Positions 46,401-57,952 are shown, counted from the stretch's first letter. The stretch: DNA of 64,000 nucleotides from Micropterus salmoides (GCF_014851395.1 NW_024041150.1:53649897-53713896); one strand, 5' to 3'. Program-made: numbers and translations. Notes: a model not told the origin generated them from the sequence alone.

Positions 46401-46525
46401 TGCTTTTATCTTGTATTGTTTTTGTATTATTGTCTTTTGGGTATTACTGTCTTGTCACTTGTTAAAGCACTTTGTAACTAGTGTTTGAAAAGTGCTCTAC
46501 AAATAGATTATTATATTATTAACCA
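43425..46525 (+). mobile_element. L2-like LINE copy B: ORF1 end, endonuclease, RT and 3' tail
   Basis: The esterase-like ORF1 tail is at about 43430-43550 (YVDNFNIF, then LFKTDGLHPNKRGSEMLAAH). The APE-type endonuclease begins MALFNVRSLSSKTFILNDFI and FLTESWLQ, then after an internal deletion continues VLCGDFNIHVDD, HTLDLVF and ISDHRCIVFS. The RT follows, with LLDLSAAFDTIDHNIMLDRL, PQGSVLGP and an out-of-frame YADD (45471-45482). The C-terminal LHWLPV region and GDRAFAVRAPRLWNSLPEEI end at 46315. The tail AAAGTGCTCTACAAATAGAT is at about 46490. Compared with copy A it lacks about 60 bp in the RT (the LLKKPGLDPSLPH region) and has other small indels. Not functional. Confidence 0.92.
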
Positions 46526-47762
46526 CGTGGACCCTGACACCTATTTCTAGGAAAAATGCCTAAAATAACACCCAAATTAAATCAGTAATATCTCCTCAAC
46601 CATTAAGGCAAGATGCATAATTCTGGTCTCCTTTGAAAGGTCAGAAGCTAAGGAAAATAAATCCATTAATAAATTCAATAAATCCTGCATGTCTGTTTAA
46701 CTCGTACGGGTCGCCAGCAGCCGACAAAGATCGCCTCCATCAAATCAAACTCTTCTTCTCCACTTCGATCTGATGACAGAAATGGCAGCCGAGATGGCGG
46801 CCCGCCAGACGTCTCCGTTGACACAAAGCGCCACTGTTTTTGGACAGAAAAAAGCTAGAACAGCTAAAATCGATCACGCCCCCCGTACTGGGTCAGTCCT
46901 TTCCCATGTCAGTTGAACATTCAGTGTGTACACAAGCAGCACATAGAACACAAATTTGCATGCTGGACACATAACGGAGGGAAGAGGTCAGGTGGTGTGC
47001 ATCAGCCTCTGTCCCTCTGTCACCCTTTATTTCTATATATAAATAAGGCTGAGACTCTTCAAGGGGCTGCCATCGAAAAGGCCGTGGTGTCCTTGAACGC
47101 ACCATGGCCAGAGTTATAAAAGGCTGACCGGGCGATGAATGCACCACAGCTGTGACTGTGGTTGGCGCGTCACCCGGTCTTGACGTCAGTCTCAAGCTCA
47201 CAGCTTCCATGTCAAGCAGCGGCAGGATAGACAGCCTCACCTGCTGCAACAAGGTGCTACGAGCCGCTCATGGAGGAAACAAAGCCAGCAGAAACCGCAA
47301 GCAATCTCTTTTGTCCCACTATACCAAGGGAGACCTGACCGTGGCTGTCTCTCTCCGGCTATAGCGGACTAGCGTAGCTGCGCTGTGACCACTCGGCGAA
47401 AGTGATGTTGGCAGGGCAGCGTGTCTGTTTATGTAACATGCTTTCACTGCCAGTGAGCTAGCAACGCGCCCGTGCGAGTCCTCCTGGGCGCACTGGGAAT
47501 GCAGAGTCCTGGACTCATCCAGGCAGGACATGGGTCACCTCACCTGGGTGTAAAGATTAATTTCTAGAAGTGGCGACTTCATCCATGGTGGTGGTGAATT
47601 CAGTGAGCAGTTCGCCGTTTGCTGAAGAAAAAAGGATACTGAGGCAGTAGGAACACGTATCGGTAGTGATGTCCTATTGGCCGGAATCTATATATTCCTT
47701 TACAGGCCAGAATCTGAGGACTGTGGACAACATCCAGACTACAGTGTTTCCATGCACCACAC
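46526..47762. other. No gene recognised
   Basis: Contains short stretches shared with 43080-43110 (GTGTCCTTGAACGCACCA), and 46540-46880 looks like fish repeat DNA. Several 60- to 120-codon frames occur but none resembles a protein. Confidence 0.4.
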
Positions 47763-48047
47763 ATGGCTGATCTTCCAGACTCAGGACAGAGTAACAGGCA
47801 GTTCAGTCAGGCAGCATACAGACAGTTTGTAGTGTGGCAGTGTGGAGCACTTAGACACAGAGTCGTGATACTGAGTTGCTGTTTCTGGAAGACTCACAAC
47901 TGTTATCCTGATCCTCTAGGACAAGACAGAGCTTTGATCCTAGCAGGGTGTGCCTTTATGTGCAGCCGGCGCAAGCGCTTCCGTTTGATAGTGACATCAC
48001 GTACCGATCCTTGGGCTGATGTCTGCGACTTTGCTGCAGTGGGTTAA
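47763..48047 (+). pseudogene. Fragment resembling the P2X7 receptor cytoplasmic-tail domain
   Basis: The frame starts ADLPDSGQSNRQFSQAAYRQ, then FVVWQCGALRHRVVILSCCF, WKTHNCYPDPLGQ. The AYRxFxxWxxG, SCCxWxxR-like and PDPxGQ spacing matches the Cys-rich intracellular ballast domain of P2X7, which also occurs alone or repeated in many fish predicted proteins. The SCCFW part keeps its two adjacent Cys, but the following basic helix is changed. Channel parts (two TM helices and ectodomain) are absent. After PDPLGQ the sequence no longer fits. Likely a decayed or partial exon. Confidence 0.55.
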
Positions 48048-49040
48048 AGACACGCGCAGCTGAGTTTACTTTTTATTGTGATAGTTGTCGCCTGGCCACC
48101 TCTTCCTCTAGTGAGGAGGAAACTTTTATATGTAGTGGCAGAAACTTGTTTCCATGAGAAGAGATGAGAGATTTCTCTCTCTTTCTTTCAGGCCTATTGC
48201 CATGAATGTCTAGGTAGCAATGTTGCACAAATTCACATATGAACTATAAAAAATATATAATTAATAAACAATAAAAAGACAAGAAAAATCAAAGAAAGAG
48301 GAATATGCACAACAAAAACAGAATATAGGCCTATGTTACATTGAAAATATGTCTTGGTTTTGACAAACAGTAGCATTTTTCAAAGGAACAGTTATTAAAA
48401 TAAACTATTAATGATAATAATGTGATAATTAAGTTACTTTATACAAACAACAATGGTTCTCCGTTTGTTGAGAATAAAATTGGTGTCGAAAAAAGTATCG
48501 TTCAGGAACCGGTATCAAAGTCGAGGTATCGTATCGATATCAAAAATCTTTGAACGATACCCAGCCCTACTAACTGCCACAGTGCTATACAAATAATTCC
48601 GTCACTGTGTGGATAAATACCTGTACATTGTTTTTGTTTTATTCCTAGGAGGGTAGAGAAAATACAAAGTATATTTTTCCTGTTCTGGAGAATATTTTCA
48701 TTCTTCTTTTTTAAATAAAACATTGAAAATGATAAATGCTTTTTCTTTGCACTTGCCACATAAACAATCAAGCAACTTCATTTATGTCTTATGTCTCCAA
48801 TAATGACATCCAAGTGTGGTATAACACTTGTTTGTTGTTATTATATAATACTACTAATACTACAACCTATATCACAAATAGATAATTTTGAAACATCATT
48901 AAAAATAAGTATATAAAGGAAGAAATATAAGGTGTTTCCAGAGGTATTTTGACTGATTAAGAAGACAGTTCAGACTTTGCATGTAGCATCGTATCGCTGC
49001 TGTGGAGATGATTTAATACATCACAATCACCCCCTGACAT
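48048..49040. other. No gene recognised; AT-rich with a repeat terminus
   Basis: 48490-48570 contains AAAGTATCGTTCAGGAACCG and ends GAACGATACCCAGCCCTAC, with internal TATCG motifs. This resembles a fish DNA-transposon remnant. The rest is AT-rich. Confidence 0.45.
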
Positions 49041-50195
49041 GATTACCACATGTCCAAACCAACCACATTACTTTTTGTTGTACATTTTGCTGTTTCCACG
49101 TCGTTGTTGCCACTTGTTTGGATTACTGTAATGCACTCTACGTGGGGGTCAGTGACTCATCTCCAGATGGTACAAAATGATGCAGCGTGTCTCTTAACTG
49201 GAACACGTAAACATGAGCACATTTCCCCTATTTTAGCCTCACTCCACTGGCTGCCTGTACGTTAGAGTATCCATTTTAAGATTATTAGGGCCCGAGCACA
49301 ACTGTGCGAGGTCCCTATTGGAACTGAAGGGATTATTATGGCCTGAGCACGAAAAGTGCGAGGTCCCTATTGAAACTGAAGAACTCTCTACACTCTAAAC
49401 CCATTGACAATTAAAAGCTGTTCAAACAGTTGTTACAAGTCGACCAGCTTGCCCGTGGAGTGTCATCAAAAATTGATGATTCACCATGAAACAGGAAGTT
49501 GTAATAACTTAACTACAGTGGACATGCTCACATCTGCACTAAATTTGAAAATGTATAATAAGAGTCCCGCCCTGAACACAACCATATCCCAACATTCACT
49601 CATAGTCATAGTGCCACCTGCTGGCAAAAGGAAGTGACCTTTAAAGGTTCAGTGTGTAATATTTCTGAGGATCTATCGACAGAAATGCAATATAAGATGC
49701 GGACAAACAGCGCTACAGAGCGTGTTTCGTCACTACGTCTTCTTGTTTTATTTGCTTTTAAATGTCTTAATGGTCCACCCTACATCTCTGAGCTGCTATA
49801 CCCCATGCACCCACTCATTCTCTCAGATCAGCCGATCAACTGTGTGCCCAAAACACAGCGCAAGCTGAAAGGGGACCGTGCTTTTGCTGTGGTAGCTCCT
49901 AAACTGTGGAACGATCTACCATTACACAATAGACAGGCATCTTCCCTGTCTGTTTAAGTCTCTTCTTAAAACTTACCTCTTTTTCTTTGCCTTTGAAAAC
50001 TGAAGTTGACATTTCTTTTTTTTTTTATTGTATTGATGTTATTGTTTTATTGTATGGTTGTTTTTGTTTTAACTGCATTTTATGCATCGTGTGAGCTATG
50101 TATTAGTGTCTTTTATTTATTTTTCTGTACAGCACTTTGTGTCCACTTTGGATGTTTAAAGTGCTCTATAAATACATTTTGATTGATTGATTGAT
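49041..50195 (+). mobile_element. L2-like LINE 3' end, split by another repeat
   Basis: The left part reads LQMVQNDAACLLTGTRKHEH, then ISPILASLHWLPVR (to 49265). The frame resumes at about 49735 with LLVLFAFKCLNGPPYISELL, KLKGDRAFAVVAPKLWNDLP. The 3' tail is GTGCTCTATAAATACATTTT, then (TTGA)n near 50190. The 49289-49735 insert is foreign to it. Confidence 0.88.
49289..49735. repeat. Repeat insertion with GCCCGAGCAC hairpin units
   Basis: Two tandem units of GGCC(C/T)GAGCACnAAnnGTGCGAG, then GTCCCTATTG (49289-49380), each able to form a short GAGCAC/GTGC hairpin. Further repeat sequence follows, ending with a TTCAGTGTGTAATATTTCTG block. The same unit family recurs at 52029-52170. The transposon class is not determined. 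Confidence 0.65.
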
Positions 50196-50388
50196 TCTTT
50201 TTGCAACTGGAGGAGTTGCCCCCTGTTGGCCATTCGATAGAATGCAGGTTTAAGGGGCTTCTGCGTTGGCTTCACTCCTCAGACTGGAAGCTTCCCGCTT
50301 GGTTTCAACTGAAACATGATTATCTACAGCTCTGACCTCTGACCTGTATCTACAGTTCTGACCTCTGATCTGTATCTAAAGCACTGAC

Positions 50389-50782
50389 CTTTGACCTCGA
50401 GCTCTACTTGTTTCTTAATCAGGATGCTTCCATTCCTGCTGTAGACGGTGCAGGTGTAGGTGTCTGTGTCTCCATCAGTGGGGTATTTCAGAGTCAGACT
50501 GAGGTCTCCAGATCTCTGTAGGTCTCTCTTCATCTCTGTTCGGTCTCTGTAATATTCGTACTGTTCTTCAGGCTGGTCAGAGCCGTTCTGATACACATGG
50601 ACCTTCCTTTTGTCTCTGTCCCTCCACTCCACTGTGACGTCTTCAGGCAGGTGAACTGTGGTTTTGCAGGGCAGCAGGACAGACTCCGCCCCTGAATCCA
50701 CCTCCACCTGGTAGACTGAGAGGACAACAAAGCACAACATCAGCTGTACAGACAGCAGCAGGAACTCTGAAATATGTCCCAT
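50389..50782 (-). CDS. V-set immunoglobulin gene 2 (leader and V exon only)
   Basis: A signal-peptide-like leader starts at 50782 (MGHISEFLLLSVQLMLCFVV). The V domain begins at 50715 after an acceptor-like CCTCTCAG and ends at donor AAAG|GTCAGT (50389), phase 1 at both ends. Core residues are present: LLPCKTT (B-strand Cys), VTVEWRDRD (Trp), HVYQNGSDQPEEQ, GDLSLTLKYPTDGDTDTYTC (F-strand Cys), VELEVKG. The leader and V could be one exon, or the CCTCTCAG could be a real acceptor with the true leader elsewhere. No transmembrane or tail exon is found before the LINE that begins at 50195, so the gene is probably truncated. It most resembles gene 1. Confidence 0.65.
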
Positions 50783-50836
50783 TGTTCCATCTAACAGAGA
50801 CAGTCTTGTCTTTGGTGTCTCTACAATCAACAGCAC

Positions 50837-52028
50837 AACTGACTGTTTATTAAATCACTGAGTATTATTGTCAGATGGACTCAATCAAATCTTTACTAAA
50901 GTTAGTGTCACAGATTTGGGTTGGTTGGGTGTGTTTTGTTTTGTATGTTTTGTATGTTTCCATGTAGTTTTGAGTTTTGCGGGGTCTCTTAGAGATGCAC
51001 CGGGAGCGTCTCACACAGACGCGTCAAATAACTACGCTTTATCATTTTCTGAAAGCATCAATATTGGATGCCCTGAGATGAGAACTGGCTCAAATCTTTT
51101 AATATTTTTAGAATGTATTTTGGTGATTTTTCTGCACCAGTATATTGAGGAAATGTCTTTATTTATACAAACACAAAATTCAGATGACTGGTGACAGTTT
51201 AAACATTTTTAATAATAAAAAATAAAGTGTAAAATAATGCAGTGCAGCTTTAAGGCATTCTGCAGAATAATATTTTCAGACAAAAGTCATAATATTACAA
51301 GAATAAAATCACAATCTAAATAAAACATTAAGTCTTTACTGGAACAATAATTAACAACAACCAGCCGAACTGAAAACATTGCAGCCTCTCAGACCAGGGG
51401 ATGCTGTATCATATAGGCTATGGATATAAGATATGGATATAGGCTATTTAAAAATAATAAAAAAACAAAGCAGGTCCCTCCTGACATTTTAATTAATCGC
51501 ATACTCATAACAGCATCAATAAGCATGATTTTTACGAAGCATTCCATTTTTTAACGCCACTGTCTGAGATAAAAAAAAAATCAAGCGTCTCGACTTCAGA
51601 ACTAACATTACTGTTTTGCACATGCATTTATAAGAGAAGTATTCAGTGCTTTTACAAAACACAAAACTATCATTAACGCCACTCTATCCTGTTGAGTGAA
51701 TGCTTAACTGGCAGCAGCTGCCAGAGTTTCTCTCTACAGGCTAAGTTTCATGTTGCTGTGCTGCTTTAGCAGATGCTTCAATATAAAATTGTTTGCGGTT
51801 GTAAACTTTTTGCTGGTCGCACAAAGTTTACAACAGAAGAGAATGTTCTTTGCATCTCTGAGTGTGACACAGCCAGGCTAAATGGCACTCACTGTATCAC
51901 AGTACAGCTCTGGAAGGAAGGCCTCTCTCCCTTGTTCTTCCATTAGCCTTTTGGCTAGCAGCTTACTTGAACAACATTACGTCCGGCTTTGCTAACCTGC
52001 AGTACAGTCGCATATGTTATATTAATTA
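50837..52028. other. No gene recognised
   Basis: AT-rich DNA. 51740-52000 might be a remnant of a hAT-type coding region but no motif is secure. A short GGATATAGGCTAT repeat lies at about 51410-51450. Confidence 0.35.
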
Positions 52029-52170
52029 AGGCCCGAGCACTAAACGTGCGAGGTCCTTATTGAAACTGAAGGGATAATTAGGGTCCAAGCACGAAACATG
52101 TTAAGTCCCTATTGAAACAGAAGGAATTATCTTTTTAGGGCCTGAGCACGAACCGTGCTATTGAAACTGA
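52029..52170. repeat. Three tandem GCCCGAGCAC-type units
   Basis: GGCCCGAGCACTAAACGTGC plus GAGGTCC, then two diverged units, as at 49289. Confidence 0.65.
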
Positions 52171-52318
52171 AGGGATTTATTTTCTTTCTTTCTAAGTTGC
52201 ACCTACGTGTACGAAATTGCCCTAGGTGGCTGTTCTGCCAGTGTGTGAATGTAGGTGAATTTTAGTTTGTGTTTGAGCACTTAGGCTCAGTGTATAAATG
52301 TGGGGTGAATGCAGATGT

Positions 52319-52915
52319 ACAGGTGAAACTCGAAAAATTTGCATATCGTGCAAAAGTTCATTTATTTCAGTAATTCAACTTAAAAGGTGAAACTAATATA
52401 TTATATAGACTCATTACATGCAAAGTGAGATATTTCAAGCCTTTATTTGATATAATTTTGATGATTATTGTGTACAGCTTATGAAAACCCCAAATTCAAA
52501 ATCTCAGAAAATTAGAATATTACATGAAATCAATAAAAAAAAAGGATTTTAAATACAGAAATGTCAGACCTCTGAAAAGTATAATCATGCATGTGTACTC
52601 AGTACTTGGTTTGGGCCCTTTTGCATGAATTAATGCAGCGTGGCATGGATACTATCAGCCTGTGGCACTGCTGATGTGTTATGGAAGACCAGGATGCTTC
52701 AATAGTGGCCTTCAGCTCTTCTGCATTGTTCGGTCTCATGTCTTTCATCTTTCTCTTGGCAATGCCCCATAGATTCTCTATGGGGTTCAGGTCAGTCGAG
52801 TTTGCTGGCCAATCAAGCACAGTAATCCCATGGTCATTGAACCAGGTTTTGGTACTAGTGTGGGCAGGTGCCAAGTCCTGCTGGAAAATGAAGTCAGCAT
52901 CTCCATAAAGCTCGT
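52319..52915 (-). mobile_element. Tc1-like transposon, truncated (transposase C-terminus)
   Basis: The left terminus is CAGGTGAAACTCGAAAAATT after TA at 52318. The minus strand encodes FSSRTWHLP and then in another frame HLAPAHTSTKTWFNDHG-like and LNPIENLWGIAKRKMKDM (catalytic Glu), ending KRAQTKY. The Tc1 relative at 30896 has the same arrangement. The N-terminal half and right terminus are missing. Confidence 0.85.
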
Positions 52916-52984
52916 CTGCTGAAGGAACTGCAAAATGTTTACTTTGGGTTCATACAGTTGTAGTAATGGCAAGTTGTGTTTATT

Positions 52985-53105
52985 CACCTTATTGCGTTAA
53001 AATCGCCTTCTCGCGTTGTGTGTGAATACTTGCAGCAAATGTACTCACGCGAGGAAAGCGTCGCGAGGCGAAAATTCGCGGTTGGTCTGAATGCGGCATA
53101 AGAAT
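52985..53105. repeat. Possible Harbinger-like MITE fragment
   Basis: GCGCGAGG-type motifs on both sides (CTCACGCGAGGAAAGCGTCG, GCGAGGCGAAAATTCGCGG) resemble fish PIF/Harbinger non-autonomous elements. No full terminal repeats were matched. Confidence 0.35.
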
Positions 53106-54093
53106 CACAGTCTGTCCCCCCTCCCCCAGAAAAAAAGTGAGCTCCTCCATAAACTATGGTATAGTTCGCACACTGGTTATAATGTAGTTTTACTGTTTTA
53201 TCTGTTACATTTCTACCATCCTCTCCTACAGCGCCACCTAAATGGCATATGCAGTCTAGCTTGGCTTATAGATTGGTTAAAGCACTTCTGTGTTGTTAAC
53301 TCTGTGTAACCTGGGTAACAAGTAAAAGCAGTAACTTGAGATAGTCCTAAGTCACTTTCAACACATCACATTCTCACACACACTCCCAAAAGACCTCATA
53401 GCATTTAGTGCCATTTTTCAATGTTTAAGGCTCCGCAGTCAAGTTAGCAACAATAAATATGGAACGTTGGGTTAGACTATCAAAATAAAAGTATGTTTTA
53501 ACGTTGTGAAGTGTCACAATTTAGGTAGGTTTAATAAAAGATCATAGTTTGGGTTAAAATGAGCAATATTACTAATGTAAGTTAAGTAACGTTACTTGTG
53601 TAACTTATGCAACCTACATAACTTAAATAATAACATTCAGTGTTCACTTTTTGACTGAATCAATGAGAACATGAAATAGCGAGTCTGGATCTGTAAGAGG
53701 GAGGAGACCCGCAGGGGTCACAGAGTCAGTTACTATGGCAACTGACCCAGAGTTAAAGTTAGCTCTCTTTCTGGATCACAAAACCCAGAGTTTCCCTCAT
53801 CTCAGGTTAACTAACTCTACTGGAAGAGGCCTACAGAGCTCCACATAATCCAGCCTCCATGCTGGACTCAAACTGGTAATTCATCATGCTTCAGAATGAA
53901 CATTTTCCAGCACTCCGCTCTGATAAACAGTAAATCCATCAGATTCAGTCCCTGAGTTGCTTTCTTTAAGCTACTGTAGCTATCATACGTCAAGGCTGTG
54001 GTCACATTGAAGACGTAGACAGGTGCCCAAAGGTGATCCTCTGATTGGCCAATAACACCTTCATATGCTGGAAGTGTAGCAGTAGTGACATAC
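53106..54093. other. No gene recognised
   Basis: Mixed intergenic sequence. 53870-54090 lies 3' of V-set gene 3 and may include its intron or 3' UTR. No tail exon like that of gene 1 was found. Confidence 0.4.
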
Positions 54094-54627
54094 CTGACGT
54101 GAAATACTGCCGGAAATGTACCAGAAGACCCCCAGCAGCAACAAGACCAACAACCAGGAGAACCAGGAGAACCAGGAAAGCTTTGACCCAGGGTGGAAAT
54201 CGTTCTGTGGGAACCAGAAACATAAAGAACATGACCTCTGACCTCTGACCTGTACCTACAGTAGGTGTTAGGGTCTGTTGCTGACCTTTGACCTGCAGCT
54301 GTATCTCTGTCACTCTCCATTGTCCTCCTGACGCACTGACGGTGCAGGTGTAGCTGCCGCTGTCAGAGAGCTGGAGTTTTGTCAGCTTGAGGCTGAGGTC
54401 TCCAGTTTCCAGAGCGTCAGTCATCATGGATGTTCGGCCGCTGTAAAGCTGGTTTTGGTCTGTAAGTTCATCACCTTCCTGCTGACGCTGGTGGACGGTT
54501 GGAGGATTGATATCGCAGCGGCTCCACACCACTGTGGGGTAGTCTATGTCAAACGTTTGAAACTCACAGGGCAGCAGGACAAACTCCTCCCCCTCATACA
54601 GCTCCACAGCTGAGGCATGCTGGGAAA
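54094..54627 (-). CDS. V-set immunoglobulin gene 3 (V exon plus transmembrane exon)
   Basis: The V exon 54286-54627 (acceptor CTCACAG, donor AAAG|GTCAGC) is phase 1 at both ends and encodes VSQHASAVELYEGEEFVLLP, then CEFQ (B-strand Cys), TVVWSRCD (Trp), GDLSLKLTKLQLSDSGSYTC (F-strand Cys) and EIQLQVKG. The second exon 54094-54204 (acceptor TTCCCACAG, donor TCAG|GTATGT) encodes WVKAFLVLLVLLVVGLVAAG then GLLVHFR, a single transmembrane helix with a short basic tail. Together they suggest a type I surface receptor. Signal-peptide and final exons are not identified. Splice sites look intact, so this is the most likely functional member of the three. Confidence 0.72.
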
Positions 54628-55196
54628 CTGTGAGGTCACACAGACAGAGAGGTTCAATCACAGCAGCCTTATTTCAAGTCTTATTCTGTGGAGGTAAATC
54701 AATGTCAGTATCGTTGTAAATGCACAGCCTATGAGTCACAAATAACATTCCAATTTATAAACACAAATTATAACCCAGACAGTACACGTACATCTTGCAG
54801 ATGTCAACCCACTGTTTTAAGTTACATCGGTAAGACATTGTATGCAGACCGTTGCTATTTGGTAAAACTTCAAAGAGACAGTATTCAGATTAACAGCTCT
54901 CCAGATGATGTTTGAACGATCAAAACCACACCGTCCAGCCACTGTACCGCTTCTGTTGCGACCTTTACTGGTTTAGATCATTTAGATCATTTAGATCATT
55001 TAGACAGTAACATCACTATTCAACAAGCAAAATGTGAATTTAAACATCAGATTTTATGGGAATACAATGATAAACAATAAGCTTGACAGTCTGGGTCTGG
55101 GTATTTGTTTTTGTTTTTGGCAGTAAACTGGGGGGGGCTTTGCAAGATTGCCAACAAAGCAGCTGTATGTAGTCAAAGTGAGTTTTTCGGTTACTT
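54628..55196. other. No gene recognised
   Basis: Expected position of the gene 3 leader exon, but no clear signal-peptide frame. A 12-bp TTTAGATCATTT-type tandem repeat is at about 54971-55003. Confidence 0.4.
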
Positions 55197-55720
55197 TACC
55201 CCTGCTAAGTAGTTATAACTGATTGTCTAACCATGCCAAAAGAACTAAAGAAGCTACATATAAACCTCCAAAATGCGGAAAGGTGATGCAAAGAACCTCC
55301 AAACTATGTCTTATCAGGACCAGGAATACAGGTGGCACATGGAGACTATGCCCAGTGGTGGAGAGAAACAAGGCATTGACAAGATAAGTGACTCCCCACC
55401 ACTAACTCCATCTAAAGGAGCTCATTCCATAAAAATGATCAAACAAAATCCAACCACTACCGATGTGTTAGAAGCAATTCAAGCACTTCACTCAAGATTT
55501 GTAACCAAGAAGACGCTGCTTGACACAAAGTTAACTCAGAACGCAGTAATGATTGCTAATCTCACAAAGTCAATCAACTTCAACTCTGAAGGGGTGAAGG
55601 AATGTAAGGAGAAGATTGTTCTGGAAACCCAGGTGTTCATCCTACAGAAAGAAGTTGATGAGCTCCTCGAAGGAACATGACCGAATCAAACGGCGATGGA
55701 ACTTTAGAAGAAAAGGAATA
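55197..55720 (+). mobile_element. LINE ORF1 fragment (coiled coil)
   Basis: The frame at 55273-55680 includes TTTDVLEAIQALHSRFVTKK, VMIANLTKSINFNSEGVKEC, KEKIVLETQVFILQKEVDEL, a heptad-rich coiled coil typical of L1/Tx1-like ORF1. In another frame, IKRRWNFRRKGIKEM suggests the start of the RNA-binding part. It is frameshifted before and after the coiled coil. No ORF2 follows. Confidence 0.7.
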
Positions 55721-56319
55721 AAAGAGATGTTAGTTTATTACCTGTGCCTATTTTGTTGTCTGTTCTGTGGTTCTGTGCCCTGTGCTACGAAGCGAGATAA
55801 CTGGCTTATCGAGGTAGCCACTAGTAAGGAAGGAGATGTTAATTAAGTAACAGGACAGTTTCTGAGATGTAGCCCATCTGTAGCTATAATTGAATCCTCA
55901 GTGTTTTCACATATTTAGATTGACTATTTCATGTGTCAAAAAAATGGATCCAGAGTGGGGGTTAATAATCAGAGAAAAAAATAAGTAAATAATTAAATTT
56001 ACATGAACAAAACTCGTAAATTCCCTGAAATTAAAGTCACAAAAAATAAAAATCACTCTGGTAATTTCTTCTGAATACACCCAACCCACAGCAAAGTCTC
56101 TAAGGTGCATGATAATATAGTGATTGTGGGCTAAACTCACGAGTAACTCCTTATTGCTAAATCCGATTGTGAAGGCTCATATAACTTTCTACTGCATGCT
56201 TAATACACGGCAGACGTGTGTGTTGCAACCTTGCAATGAAGCGATGTGGTTCCTTGAAAAAACCACCATTGATACCGCCTAGCTAGATGAGGCCCAGCTA
56301 TCTCCTTCACATGAATTGT
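55721..56319. other. No gene; includes block shared with 35306-35400
   Basis: 55838-55930 (GTTAATTAAGTAACAGGACA and onward to TTCACATATTTAGATTG) matches 35306-35400. The rest is AT-rich. Confidence 0.5.
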
Positions 56320-56525
56320 GTCGGCTGTGGCTCAGGAGGTAGAGCGGGTTGGCAGTTAATTAGAAGGTTGGAGGTTCAATCCTGGGCTGCATGTCGAAGT
56401 GTCCTTGGCAAGATACTGAACAGTGTGTGTGTGTGTGAATGTCAGTTTTTTTTTGATGTAGTGTAAAAGCGCTTTGAGTGGTCGAAAAGACTAGAAAGGC
56501 GCTATACAAGTACGGAGCATTTACA
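56320..56525 (+). mobile_element. tRNA-like SINE (second family)
   Basis: GGCTGTGGCTCAGGAGGTAG, then AGCGG (box-A-like) and GGAGGTTCAATCC (box-B-like), followed by GTCGAAGTGTCCTTGGCAAG and the 3' block AAAAGCGCTTTGAGTGGTCG to CTATACAAGTACGG. Different from the family at 6954, 26330 and 29921. Confidence 0.8.
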
Positions 56526-57950
56526 TTTAACATTGCAGCCAATGTCAGACATCATGTGCAGTGACTGTCTATGGACTGTTAGCTTTCAGTTATGGGTGCA
56601 AAGTGTTGTAATTTGATACTATTCTACTAACTGAATGTCTATTTCAATGTAAAACCTGAATGTGAAATTGTTTGTGTTACACTGACATTGTGTCGTTTAT
56701 TCCGTGCATTTGCAAATTTATGAACATGTCAGTCAAGTGAGCAAGGCACCCTTAAAATGCTAACATCTTTTTTACCTAGGAATATTATTTTGGATTTCTA
56801 TCCTTACCTTATCGGATCCATCTTGTTATGTATGCTAAAATGTTATTTTTCTCTTAGGTAGAATGATTCACTAACTTCCATCCTACCGTTCAACTCAAAG
56901 ACCACGACTGGAAAATTGTCCTCTACAGTGTAGAGTGTTGTCAAAGTGAATGGAATTTAAGTTTGTTCCTGCATTTTAGTGGATGAGGCCTTTATCACAG
57001 CCTTCTGCTTTGTCTTCAACATGACATATCCGGCATACTTTCAAAAGACACAAAGAACTTTCTCCAAAGGCACATCACAAACATTATGGAGGATAGAGAC
57101 AAACCCCTGCTGGTAACTGTAACTCGAGGGGTTAACCTTCTTTACTGATTATGCTTTGGACTGCATTAGTGTTTGAAATGTTCAAAGAGGACCTTTGCTC
57201 TAAGGAAACTGATTCAGCACATTGGACTTGCCCATGAACCCCATTTCAGTGTAAACTCTGGGATAAGTAATTGCCAGTCGGCTTTTTCCAAATATCATTC
57301 TTTTCGGCATATTTATTGAATACACAATATTTAGATATATAATTTACAAGACAATATTTCTAATTGCTGAAAAAAAAGTAACTGAAGAACCTTTTGAATA
57401 ACTAGTTGAACATACACACACACACCACCTAGTATTTTAAAGATGTGCAGTTATAGGATAAAGTGCTTCAGCCTGTGTCGTCTATCTGGTAATGGTGTAA
57501 AATATGCCCTTGAGGATGTTTTTGTTGTTGGTCATGTACACACTGAAGCCATTTCTTTTTATTCTTGAAAATTAATTACATTCTGAACATTGAGACTTTT
57601 GGGGTGTTGTGTGGGAAAATTTTGTCAACGATAGGATTCTGCTAAATCCAGGAAATGAGTTCCACCATCAGGCTCTAGACACACATTTAGTTGATGGTAG
57701 ATTGTTTGATTCATTGAGGTATTTCTGTCTAACGATGCTGCGCCTAAATATATTGTTATTTTGAATTTGTCTGAATATGCTATGACTTTTTTTTGATGCA
57801 TGGTGTACATGCAGATGGGGGACAAATCAAAGTATCTTTTGTTCAATGCGTCGTGTAGTTTCAGAGTAGGTGTAGTTTCACCCTTTTTGTGAAACTATAT
57901 TTGCAAGGAATTTTCTTTGTATTACCACAAATGCATGTCATGTTCATCTG

Positions 57951-57952
<2 letters not shown>
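56526..57952. other. No gene recognised
   Basis: No domain, RNA gene or bounded repeat. Confidence 0.4.

Noticed and set aside
55197..55720. Cellular coiled-coil gene
   Set aside because: The coiled coil followed by an out-of-frame KRRWNFR segment matches LINE ORF1 better, and the frame is broken.
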